Of a DNA stretch of 64,000 nucleotides, positions 32,759 through 40,478 are shown piece by piece. A program made the position numbers and the translations under genes. Under the pieces are notes generated by a model. The model was not told the origin of the DNA, did no database searches, and saw nothing but the letters and a program-made list of their open reading frames with translations. The stretch is taken from contig NZ_CP114287.1 in the NCBI RefSeq assembly GCF_027111295.1, positions 5,518,001-5,582,000 of the forward strand, written 5' to 3'. Source of the DNA: Flavobacterium gelatinilyticum (GTDB lineage Bacteria; Bacteroidota; Bacteroidia; Flavobacteriales; Flavobacteriaceae). Within the stretch, counting starts at the first letter, position 1; each line of letters begins with the position of its first letter.

Positions 32759-35275
32759 ATGCGATTAATTCCTTTCAACAAATTACTGATCGTCTTTTTA
32801 ATGCTGTTTGCAATTTCGGCAAATGCAGCAGAAATCTGGGTTTCTCCAAAAGGGAACGACAAAAACACAGGAACAAAAGAGAATCCGCTGGCAACGGTTC
32901 ATATGGCGATGAGAAAAGCCCGAGAACTTCGTCGTTTAAAAGACCCTTCTGTAAAAGACGGTATTCGTATCATTGTCATGAACGGAACGTATTATTTAAA
33001 CGAACCTTTATTCGTAAGACCTGAAGATTCCGGAACAGCAGAAAGTCCTACTACAATTGAAGCCGATGTGAATGCTAAACCTATTATCAGCGGCGGTGTT
33101 GAAATTAAAAACTGGACAAAATCGACAACTGTTATCAACGGACTTAAAAAAGGCACGGTCTGGGTGGCCGATGCTCCAAAAAAAGCCGGAAGCATTATCG
33201 ATTACAGACAATTATGGGTAAATGGTAAAAAAGCCGTAAGAGCCAAAAATACTGCTGGAACCACAATGGAACGCATTCTGTCTTGGAATCACGAAGAACA
33301 AACCTGCTGGATTCCGTTTAAGGATAAATCCGTTAAGTTCGAACCGGGAATGGAAATGTTTATTGTACAATGGTGGTCAAATGCCAACCTGCGTATCAAA
33401 AATATTGAAGTAAAAAAAGACAGTGCAAAGCTTTCTTTTGAAGAACCGGAAAGCCGTATTCAAAGCGAGCATCCGTGGCCGGCACCGTGGATTTCTAAAA
33501 ACAACGGAAATTCGGCTTATTTTTTAAACAATGCATTTTCACTTTTAAACGAGCCCGGAGAATGGTATTTAGACAAGAAAAATGCTAAAATCTATTACAT
33601 TCCAAGAGCTGGTGAAGAAATTAATTCGGTTACCGTTACCGCTCCGGTTTTAGAAAATTTAGTTGAAGTAAAAGGAACAATAGATTCTCCTGTGCATCAT
33701 TTTAGATTTAAAGGAATTTCGTTTCAATACAGCAACTGGCTTCGTCCTTCGCAGCAAGGTCACGTGCCGCTGCAATCCGGTTTGTATTTATTAGACGCTT
33801 ACAAATTGAAACAGCCGGGAACTCCAAATCAGGCAAATTTAGAAAATCAGGCTTGGGTAGGAAGACCTCGCGCCGCGGTTGAAGTAAATTATTCGAATAA
33901 TATTCAGTTTGAATCCTGCCGTTTTGAGCATTTGGCTTCGACTGGTTTAGATTTAAATAAAGGAACAAATCACAATACCGTAAAAGGAAATTTATTTAAA
34001 GATATTGGTGGAAGTGCCATCAATGTTGGTATTTTTTCTGAAGAAGCTTTTGAAGCACATTTGCCTTTAATCATAAAAGATGAAAGAGAAATGTGCTCTG
34101 ATGAAGTAATTGCCGATAATTTAATTACAAACGTTACCAATGAAGATTGGGGAACTCTGGGAATCAGCGCAGGTTTTGTTAGAAATATTACAATCGAGCA
34201 CAACGAAATTTCAGATGTATCGTACTCCGGAATGGCAATGGGATGGGGTTGGACGCACACGCCAAACGTGATGCAGAACAACAAAATCCTGAAAAATAAA
34301 ATTCACCATTACGCCAAACATTTACATGATGTAGCGGGAATCTATACGCTTTCTGCACAGCCTGGAAGCCGAATTGAAGAAAACTATATTGATAAAGTTT
34401 ACAACAGTCCGTATGCGCACGATCCGTTTTTATGGTTGTATTTGTATACCGATGAAGGTTCTGAAGGTTTTACAATTAAAAACAACTGGATTGCCGAAAA
34501 GAAAATCCTGAAAAACCATAACGGTCCAAAAGGAAATATCTGGGAACACAACGATCCTTACGTAAGCACAAAAATCAAAGATGCTGCCGGAATTAGAGCG
34601 CCGTACAAAGATTTGGAAAAAGAAGTTGTAATCGATGAAAAATGGGGATTGCAGGAAATGCCAAAACCATACGCAATCGAATTGATAGGTTCTGATTTTG
34701 ACATCGAAAAAATCAAATCGACTTTAGTTGGATTTAGAATCGTGGGTCAGGAATTGTACCAATGGAAAAATCATTTGGTGATTTACGGAAAAATGAATCA
34801 GCCGGAAAGAACTAAGCGAAAACTGGCGGGTGCTTTTCCTTCTTTAGAAATTAAAATTTATGAAGATCTGGTTTACGATTTCCAAAACTTCGAAAGATGT
34901 AAAGATTCAAAACCGGCATCAGATTGGGAAAATGTGGTTTTAACTGCGAATCTTCCTGCTGATGAAAAACTGCAAAAAGAATATGTAGAGTATCACAAAA
35001 CGCAATTCGAGAAATGGCCGGAAGTAGCAAAAGGTTTCTGTAATGCCGATTTCCAACAATTGCAAGTCTTTAAAAAAGACCGCCAATTGATCTTGGTAAT
35101 CAGTATTCCGAAAGGGGAAAATCTGGATAAGCTAAACCCTAAAACAACACAAAACAATCCGCGTGTAGACGATTGGAATGCTTTAATGAAAAAATACCAA
35201 AGCGGCATCGATGGTACAAAACCTGATGAAACGTGGATTTTCTTGAATAAAGTGAATGTAGAAGAGAAGAAATAA
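32759..35275 (+). CDS. Secreted right-handed beta-helix enzyme, GH141-like
   Basis: This 838-residue protein has a signal peptide ending ISANAAE. It opens with IWVSPKGNDKNTGTKENPLATVHMA and NGTYYLNEPLFVRPEDSGT, the start typical of GH141-type beta-helix proteins. Beta-helix repeats occupy about 300-580 (FESCRFEHLASTGLDLNKG, ITIEHNEISDVSYSGMAMG), and a C-terminal domain of about 200 residues follows. GH141 includes an alpha-L-fucosidase from rhamnogalacturonan-II and a xylanase. A fucosidase would fit the deoxy-sugar locus nearby, but the activity is inferred. The stop codon lies within a 26-bp tandem repeat. Confidence 0.72.
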   Translation: MRLIPFNKLLIVFLMLFAISANAAEIWVSPKGNDKNTGTKENPLATVHMAMRKARELRRLKDPSVKDGIRIIVMNGTYYLNEPLFVRPEDSGTAESPTTIEADVNAKPIISGGVEIKNWTKSTTVINGLKKGTVWVADAPKKAGSIIDYRQLWVNGKKAVRAKNTAGTTMERILSWNHEEQTCWIPFKDKSVKFEPGMEMFIVQWWSNANLRIKNIEVKKDSAKLSFEEPESRIQSEHPWPAPWISKNNGNSAYFLNNAFSLLNEPGEWYLDKKNAKIYYIPRAGEEINSVTVTAPVLENLVEVKGTIDSPVHHFRFKGISFQYSNWLRPSQQGHVPLQSGLYLLDAYKLKQPGTPNQANLENQAWVGRPRAAVEVNYSNNIQFESCRFEHLASTGLDLNKGTNHNTVKGNLFKDIGGSAINVGIFSEEAFEAHLPLIIKDEREMCSDEVIADNLITNVTNEDWGTLGISAGFVRNITIEHNEISDVSYSGMAMGWGWTHTPNVMQNNKILKNKIHHYAKHLHDVAGIYTLSAQPGSRIEENYIDKVYNSPYAHDPFLWLYLYTDEGSEGFTIKNNWIAEKKILKNHNGPKGNIWEHNDPYVSTKIKDAAGIRAPYKDLEKEVVIDEKWGLQEMPKPYAIELIGSDFDIEKIKSTLVGFRIVGQELYQWKNHLVIYGKMNQPERTKRKLAGAFPSLEIKIYEDLVYDFQNFERCKDSKPASDWENVVLTANLPADEKLQKEYVEYHKTQFEKWPEVAKGFCNADFQQLQVFKKDRQLILVISIPKGENLDKLNPKTTQNNPRVDDWNALMKKYQSGIDGTKPDETWIFLNKVNVEEKK

Positions 35276-35325
35276 AAGAGGAAAGAAGCAAGAAGAAATA
35301 AAAGAGGAAAGAAGCAAGAAGAAAC
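35266..35325. repeat. 26-bp tandem repeat across a stop codon
   Basis: The unit GAAGAAATAAAAGAGGAAAG plus AAGCAA begins at 35266 and 35292, and a partial third unit begins at 35318. The first unit contains the TAA stop of the beta-helix gene. Confidence 0.75.
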
Positions 35326-35431
35326 AAATCTGTTTGATCTGCTTAATCTGCGTGAAAAATAAAACTAACCTCAAAGAAGATTTCGAAAACAATCTAAAAC
35401 CTAAAATCAACAATCTAAATAACCACACCTC

Positions 35432-36496
35432 ATGTTAAAAATAGCCATTCTGGGACTTGGAGAAGGACGAAGCACAATGTCGGCGGCTTTAGAAAGTTCA
35501 AAATTAGAACTTGTAAAAGTGTGCGACAGAAATGAAGAAATCTGCAAGCAGCGAGCAAAAGAATTCGATTTTCATTCGTACACAACCAATTACGATGATT
35601 TACTAAACGATGCATCAATTGATATTATCGCGATTTATACGCCAGATCATTTGCATGCACAACACGTAAAACAAGCTTTATTGCATGGAAAACATGTGGT
35701 TTGTACAAAACCTTTTATAGATGATCTTTCGGATGCGAAAGAGCTTTTAGATTTAAGTAAATCAACAGGAAAAAAGGTTTTTATTGGGCAGAGTTCACGT
35801 TTTTTCGAACCAGCAAAAAGACAAAGAGCCGATTATGAAGCAGGATTAATTGGAGATTTAATTACCATTGAAGCACAATATCATGCTGATCATAGATGGT
35901 TTTTAAAGAAAGAATGGTCTTTATTGCAATCCTTTAAATGGTTGTACGGAGGTTTGAGCCATCCTGTAGATTTCATCAGATGGTATTTGCCAAACATTCA
36001 GGAAGTAATGGGTTACGGAATGATCAGTGCAAATGGACAATCAGCTGGATTGAAAAATGAAGATACAATGCACTTTATCTTCAAAGCAACTGACGGAAGA
36101 ATTGCACGTGTAAGCGGTGTGTATACGTCACCGACTCAGCCAGCGCAGCGCGACAGTGGCATGAGTACCATTTTAAGAGCAACAGAAGGAGCAAGCCAGG
36201 CAGATTATCACGAATTGCGTTATGCGGTTACCGATAAAACTGGCGAAGAAAAAGTAATTACTTGGGGTGATAGCACTTTAAAATATTATTTTCGTTTTGA
36301 AGGACAAAGTCATCATGGCGGCGAATATCAGAACTATTTAGAATACTTTGTAGATAGTATCGAACAAGGTTTCGAAGCGTATCCAAACATGGAAGAAGGA
36401 ATTGGAACCGTAGCTTTATTAAAAGCAATGGACAAATCGCTGCAAACTGGAATGCCGGTTAAAATTGCCGATATTCTTAACGAATACGGACTATGA
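35432..36496 (+). CDS. Gfo/Idh/MocA-family oxidoreductase
   Basis: This 354-residue cytoplasmic protein has an N-terminal Rossmann fold (MLKIAILGLGEGRSTMSAA), IIAIYTPDHLHAQHVKQALLH and the conserved lysine in HVVCTKPFIDDLSDA. The C-terminal domain contains FKWLYGGLSHPVDFIRWYL, with the catalytic-type histidine. The family acts on sugars and sugar derivatives with NAD(P). It overlaps the following symporter gene by 4 bases, so enzyme and importer are coupled and probably handle the same compound. The substrate is not readable; it is not closely similar to the 18.4-kb Gfo protein. Confidence 0.87.
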   Translation: MLKIAILGLGEGRSTMSAALESSKLELVKVCDRNEEICKQRAKEFDFHSYTTNYDDLLNDASIDIIAIYTPDHLHAQHVKQALLHGKHVVCTKPFIDDLSDAKELLDLSKSTGKKVFIGQSSRFFEPAKRQRADYEAGLIGDLITIEAQYHADHRWFLKKEWSLLQSFKWLYGGLSHPVDFIRWYLPNIQEVMGYGMISANGQSAGLKNEDTMHFIFKATDGRIARVSGVYTSPTQPAQRDSGMSTILRATEGASQADYHELRYAVTDKTGEEKVITWGDSTLKYYFRFEGQSHHGGEYQNYLEYFVDSIEQGFEAYPNMEEGIGTVALLKAMDKSLQTGMPVKIADILNEYGL

Positions 36497-38073
36497 ACAG
36501 TATCTACGATAAATTAACGACACTTGATTTTGTAATTGTGGCTGGTTATTTGGTCGCATTATTAATCATTGGTTATGTGGTAAGTGTCAAGCAGAGAAAG
36601 AAAGACGAAACGCTTTTCCTGGCTGGAAATTCATTAAACTGGTACAGCATCGGGTTTAATATGTGGGGAACCAATGTTGGTCCGTCGTCTTTATTAGCCT
36701 TTGCCAGTATTGGTTACGCAACGGGAATCGTAGCAGGAAATTTCGAATGGTACGCCTTTGTTTTTTTACTGCTTTTGGCGATGGTTTTTGCACCGCGTTA
36801 TATTGCGAGTAAAGTAAGTACAATGCCCGAATATATGGGAAAACGCTACGGCGACAGTACCCAAAACATTTTAGCTTGGTACGCTTTGGTAAAAATCTTG
36901 GTTAGCTGGCTTTCTTTAGGACTATTCAGCGGAGGCGTTTTAGTGCGTCAGATTCTGGGAATTCCAATGTGGCAGAGTGTTACTGTTTTAGTGATTTTCT
37001 CTGGAATTTTCACTTTTGCAGGAGGATTAAAAGCGATTGCCAAAGTTAATGTTTTTCAGATGATTCTGCTGATTGTAGTTTCATTAACGCTTTCATATTT
37101 AGGATTGCAAAAAGTAGGCGGAATCGAAGCTTTAGCAGCAAAAACACCATCTAATTTTTGGAATTTAGTTCGTCCTTCTGATGATGCAAGTTATCCGTGG
37201 CCAGCTATTTTATTAGGATATCCAGTTGCTGCAGTTGCTTTTTTCTGTACCGATCAATCGATGGTGCAGAGCGTTCTGGGAGCGAAAAACTTAGAACAAG
37301 GACAACTTGGGGTTAACTTTATTGGATGGTTGAAAGTAATGGCGCTTCCGTTATTTATTTTACCTGGAATTTTATGTTACGCTTTATATCCGGAATTAGG
37401 AAGCAACTCCGATTTGGCTTATATGACAATGGTTACAAACCTTTTCCCAAGCGGAATGAACGGATTGGTAATTTGTGTAATGATTGCCGTTTTGGTAGGA
37501 ACAATTGGTTCTTCGCTGAATGCTTTGAGTACCGTTTTTACAAATGATATTTATGTAAAGAAAATCAATCCGACAGCGACTATTAAAGATCAAATAAAAA
37601 TTGGTCGTTTAACGATTGCAGCAGGATGTGTATTTGCGATCTTGATTGCCGTTGCGATTGACAATATCAAAGGACAGAATTTATTCAACATTTTTCAGGC
37701 GGTTTTAGGTTTCTTGGCGCCTTCGTTATCTGTTGTTTTCCTTTTGAGTGTTTTCTGGAAACGTACCACTAAAAAAGCCGTAAATGCAACGCTTTCTTGG
37801 GGTTCTGCTTTTAGCTTATTTGTTGGAGTTTTATATTTATGGATTTTCCCAGCCGACAAATACCCGGTTTGGCCTCACTTTTTATTGATTTCGTTTTACA
37901 TTTTTGCTGTGCTTTTAATTGCTGCAGTGATTATTTCTTTAGTGGATAAAAATCCAGAGGTTAATGTTTCAGATGAAACTGATATTCCTAAAACTAGTAA
38001 GCAAGTGAAGTTGTTGTTTGGATTGCTAGGATTGGTGATTTTGGCTTTGTATTTGGTTTTTAATGGGAATTAA
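36493..38073 (+). CDS. SSS-family sodium:solute symporter (SGLT-like)
   Basis: This 526-residue integral membrane protein has about 13 transmembrane helices. It shows the SSS start FVIVAGYLVALLIIGYVVS, followed by NSLNWYSIGFNMWGTNVGPSS, which holds part of the Na+ site, and the long central GTIGSSLNALSTVFTNDIY segment. Members import sugars, sugar acids or inositols with sodium. Coupling to a Gfo/Idh/MocA gene (ATGA overlap) and location after pectin enzymes suggest uptake of a pectin-derived sugar or uronate. No terminator was seen directly downstream. Confidence 0.9.
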   Translation: MNSIYDKLTTLDFVIVAGYLVALLIIGYVVSVKQRKKDETLFLAGNSLNWYSIGFNMWGTNVGPSSLLAFASIGYATGIVAGNFEWYAFVFLLLLAMVFAPRYIASKVSTMPEYMGKRYGDSTQNILAWYALVKILVSWLSLGLFSGGVLVRQILGIPMWQSVTVLVIFSGIFTFAGGLKAIAKVNVFQMILLIVVSLTLSYLGLQKVGGIEALAAKTPSNFWNLVRPSDDASYPWPAILLGYPVAAVAFFCTDQSMVQSVLGAKNLEQGQLGVNFIGWLKVMALPLFILPGILCYALYPELGSNSDLAYMTMVTNLFPSGMNGLVICVMIAVLVGTIGSSLNALSTVFTNDIYVKKINPTATIKDQIKIGRLTIAAGCVFAILIAVAIDNIKGQNLFNIFQAVLGFLAPSLSVVFLLSVFWKRTTKKAVNATLSWGSAFSLFVGVLYLWIFPADKYPVWPHFLLISFYIFAVLLIAAVIISLVDKNPEVNVSDETDIPKTSKQVKLLFGLLGLVILALYLVFNGN

Positions 38074-38132
38074 ATTATGTTTAAAAAAACTGTAATTTTA
38101 TAAAGAATAAAATTGTTAATTATATAAAAATT

Positions 38133-38462
38133 ATGAACGAAAATTTATCAGCGTTTGGAGAATTTAGAAGTCAATTAAAAGAAAAACAACAACAAGGAAA
38201 CGGAGATGAAATATTCAATGGATTTATAGAATATAAATTTAAAAGAAAAGTAATAAGTGAAAGACTGAATGTCAAGTTACGTTTAACAACAATGGAATAT
38301 GGACAAATATCTATTTCAGATGGGGATTTTTTGTATGCAGATTTAGTACACATGGAACTCAATCCAAATTTTCAAACTTATACTTATAATAATGGCACGA
38401 TAGAGATAACTGGAAACTCTGGAAAATTAGGTAGTTATATGGTATTAATTACAGAAGAATAA
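38133..38462 (+). CDS. Hypothetical protein
   Basis: This 109-residue protein has no signal peptide or transmembrane helix. It begins MNENLSAFGEFRSQLKEKQ (charged helix) and continues with beta-rich sequence (RLNVKLRLTTMEYGQISIS, then TYNNGTIEITGNSGKLGSY). I do not recognise a family. It is 59 bases after the symporter gene, but its AT-rich composition looks like the accessory genes that follow. A bidirectional terminator follows it. It could be a real gene, since the frame is open for its full length and starts with ATG. Confidence 0.55.
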   Translation: MNENLSAFGEFRSQLKEKQQQGNGDEIFNGFIEYKFKRKVISERLNVKLRLTTMEYGQISISDGDFLYADLVHMELNPNFQTYTYNNGTIEITGNSGKLGSYMVLITEE

Positions 38463-38541
38463 TATCAATTAAATTTCTTTGTTGAAATATCAAAATCAAA
38501 TTTCTAAAATTTATGAGAAATAATTTATTGATTATATAATT

Positions 38542-38580
38542 AAAAAAGCGCTTTCGTTTAATTGAAAAGCGCTTTTTAAA
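38542..38580. terminator. Bidirectional intrinsic terminator
   Basis: AAAAAAGCGCTTTCG...GAAAAGCGCTTTTTA is a stem between the convergent hypothetical genes, with A/T runs on both sides. Confidence 0.7.
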
Positions 38581-38586
38581 TTGTTT

Positions 38587-39537
38587 TTATTTATTCAATT
38601 TGTATAGAGGAGCAAATCTTAAAAGCAATTTTACTGTTTTCTTTTCAAACTTGAAGGTGCCTCTTGCATCACCTATGTCTTTAAATTTCTCAATTTCTAT
38701 AACCTCTCCTTCACCAAATTTCTCATGATATATTAGTTGTCCTTTCTGTAATTTTACTAATTCATCTAAAGGTAAAAGATCTCCAATTTCTTCATTGGAA
38801 GCACTTTCGGAAATTTTTTCAGAAAAAGAGTCTATTTGTAAAGACTTATAGTATTCTCTCAATAAGCGCCTACTTTTTAAATTTAAAATTACAAAAGCAA
38901 TCAATAAAACTAAAAGCATTAAACTTGATACTAAAAGAATCAATGATCTTTTATATTGACTTCGCAACAAAAGCAATTCAGCATTGGTATCAGCGTTTGT
39001 TGGTATATCAATTTTTTTCATTCCAGAAATCTTACCAATTGGAATAATGTTTATTTGTTCTTTTTTTGAATGTATTACTAAAAATTTGATAGTCCAGAAT
39101 TGGTCTTCATCAATTAATTTATATTTAAATTTTACTTTATTTTCAGTAAAGTCAGATACAACATCAGAAAAATATCCCAAGTCTGATGATCTCACAATCT
39201 CAGGTTTATTTAGAATTTTCCCATTTTCAATTCTAAACCCAAATTCATTATTTCGATCGTAATCTTCTAATTTGATGTCTTTATTTCCATCGTTACGTAC
39301 TTGCATTATAACAATGGAGACATTTTGTTTGCCTTTGATTAAATCGATAGAATCATAAGATACTTTTAATTTAGCTACATCTGCTTTTATGTCTAATACA
39401 CTTGTATTTAATAGAATATTATATTTTAAAGTTGCTTCAACTGGATAAAATTTCCATAATGCTGTTAAGGCTATTGAAATAATAGCAATTACTATTGACC
39501 AGTTAATTTTGAATTTTCTTTTTATTGGTTCAGACAT
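38587..39537 (-). CDS. Two-helix membrane protein with UvrD-like Tudor tail
   Basis: This is a 316-residue protein. A first transmembrane helix lies at about 11-30, followed by an extracytoplasmic beta-rich domain (about 31-196). A second helix (197-220) is followed by a cytoplasmic linker. The last 50 residues (LQKGQLIYHEKFGEGEVIEI...LLLRFAPLYKL) look like the Tudor-like tail of UvrD/PcrA helicases or a CarD-type domain that contacts RNA polymerase. I know no characterised protein with this layout. It could link an envelope signal to transcription, but that is inference. The surroundings are AT-rich accessory DNA. Confidence 0.65.
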   Translation of the reverse strand: MSEPIKRKFKINWSIVIAIISIALTALWKFYPVEATLKYNILLNTSVLDIKADVAKLKVSYDSIDLIKGKQNVSIVIMQVRNDGNKDIKLEDYDRNNEFGFRIENGKILNKPEIVRSSDLGYFSDVVSDFTENKVKFKYKLIDEDQFWTIKFLVIHSKKEQINIIPIGKISGMKKIDIPTNADTNAELLLLRSQYKRSLILLVSSLMLLVLLIAFVILNLKSRRLLREYYKSLQIDSFSEKISESASNEEIGDLLPLDELVKLQKGQLIYHEKFGEGEVIEIEKFKDIGDARGTFKFEKKTVKLLLRFAPLYKLNK

Positions 39538-39662
39538 CTTTTTTATTTTGAATTACAATAATACAAAATAATTAAATTAACATCATTTTTCTTATTTATG
39601 ATAAAAGTGTCTTCTTAAGACAGCAAATGTCTTCTTTTAAAATTTTATTATGGAGAAATCTT

Positions 39663-39875
39663 TTATTTATTTGAAGTAGAAACCAACAATTCCCGAATAT
39701 CAACCTTTAAATATTTAGAAATCTCATAAAGCGTTTCAATAGAAGGTTGAGCTTCATTGGTACACCAACGCGAAACAGTTGCTACCGTTTTACCTAAATG
39801 ATTGGCTAAATCTTTACTTTTTCTATTGTTTTCAATTAAAACAATCTTTATTCTATTTAACTTGGGTTTCGACAC
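39663..39875 (-). CDS. XRE-family helix-turn-helix regulator
   Basis: This 70-residue protein is one Cro/CI-type HTH domain: KSKDLANHLGKTVATVSRWC is the HTH and IETLYEISKYLKVDIRELL the following helices. It is divergent to a SymE-like gene with 164 bases between the two starts. Small XRE proteins of this type often repress their own promoter and that of a neighbouring toxin-like gene. That role is inferred from layout. Confidence 0.85.
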   Translation of the reverse strand: MSKPKLNRIKIVLIENNRKSKDLANHLGKTVATVSRWCTNEAQPSIETLYEISKYLKVDIRELLVSTSNK

Positions 39876-40010
39876 AATGTTAATTTATTGCTATTTCATG
39901 CAAATATCTTATAATTTAAATATAATAAAAAATAATATTTTAAGTACTAAAAATTGCCTTAAAACAATAATTTATAGTCTTAAAAATATTATTTATATTA
40001 AAATTCCTAC

Positions 40011-40018
40011 TATATTTG
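40011..40018 (+). promoter_or_regulatory. -7 element before the SymE-like gene
   Basis: TATATTTG fits TAnnTTTG and lies 22 bases before the ATG at 40040. No good -33 TTG is visible at the usual distance, so activation or weak expression is possible. Confidence 0.45.
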
Positions 40019-40039
40019 CTTTTTGAAATAAATAATAAA

Positions 40040-40243
40040 ATGAAACAATCAGCAAAAAGACAATTAAAAATTCATAGAAAATACATTTCAAGATCGTATA
40101 GTCGTTATGTTATATTTCCTGAAATTCGTCTTTGCGGAAAATGGCTTCAGGAAATTGGTTTTACTTGCGATAAATTTGTAACGGTTCAGCATCAGCAGAA
40201 TAAGATCGTGATCACAGTAAATAATGAAATTGATATAAAGTAA
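40040..40243 (+). CDS. SymE-like small protein
   Basis: This 67-residue protein has a basic N-terminus (KQSAKRQLKIHRKYISRSY) and the SymE/AbrB-like core FPEIRLCGKWLQEIGFTCDK followed by VTVQHQQNKIVITV. SymE of E. coli is a small nucleic-acid-binding protein of an SOS-induced type I toxin system, evolved from an AbrB-like fold. Here no antisense RNA is obvious. Instead an XRE regulator is divergently encoded. The ATG at 40040 gives the normal length, and a TTG at 40016 in the same frame lies at the -7 element. Toxicity is not shown by sequence. Confidence 0.75.
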   Translation: MKQSAKRQLKIHRKYISRSYSRYVIFPEIRLCGKWLQEIGFTCDKFVTVQHQQNKIVITVNNEIDIK

Positions 40244-40273
40244 TTTTTAAAATAAAAATATCAGGTTTTATGA

Positions 40274-40405
40274 ATTGCCTCCAGTTTTAACTGGAGGTAT
40301 AAAACAAGAATAGAAAAAGGCTTTAGCCAAAAAACGTGTAGTTTGGCTAAAGCCTTTTAAGCTTTGTATCAATCTGTCATTCAGCTAATGCTGGACGCAA
40401 TTGAA
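40274..40405. repeat. Repeat family C, copy 1, with inner hairpin
   Basis: It starts ATTGCCTCCAGTTTTAACTGG, has the stem GGCTTTAGCCAAA...TTTGGCTAAAGCC with loop AAACGTGTAG, and ends CAGCTAATGCTGGACGCAAT. Copy 2 is at 42085-42215 in the same orientation, but its loop is inverted. The inner stem may serve as a terminator. Confidence 0.8.
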
Positions 40406-40478
40406 TTATAATAGTTTAAAATGCACTTTGTGTCTTAACTCTTTAAAATGAAACTATTTTTATTGTCTTAGACTCTTT

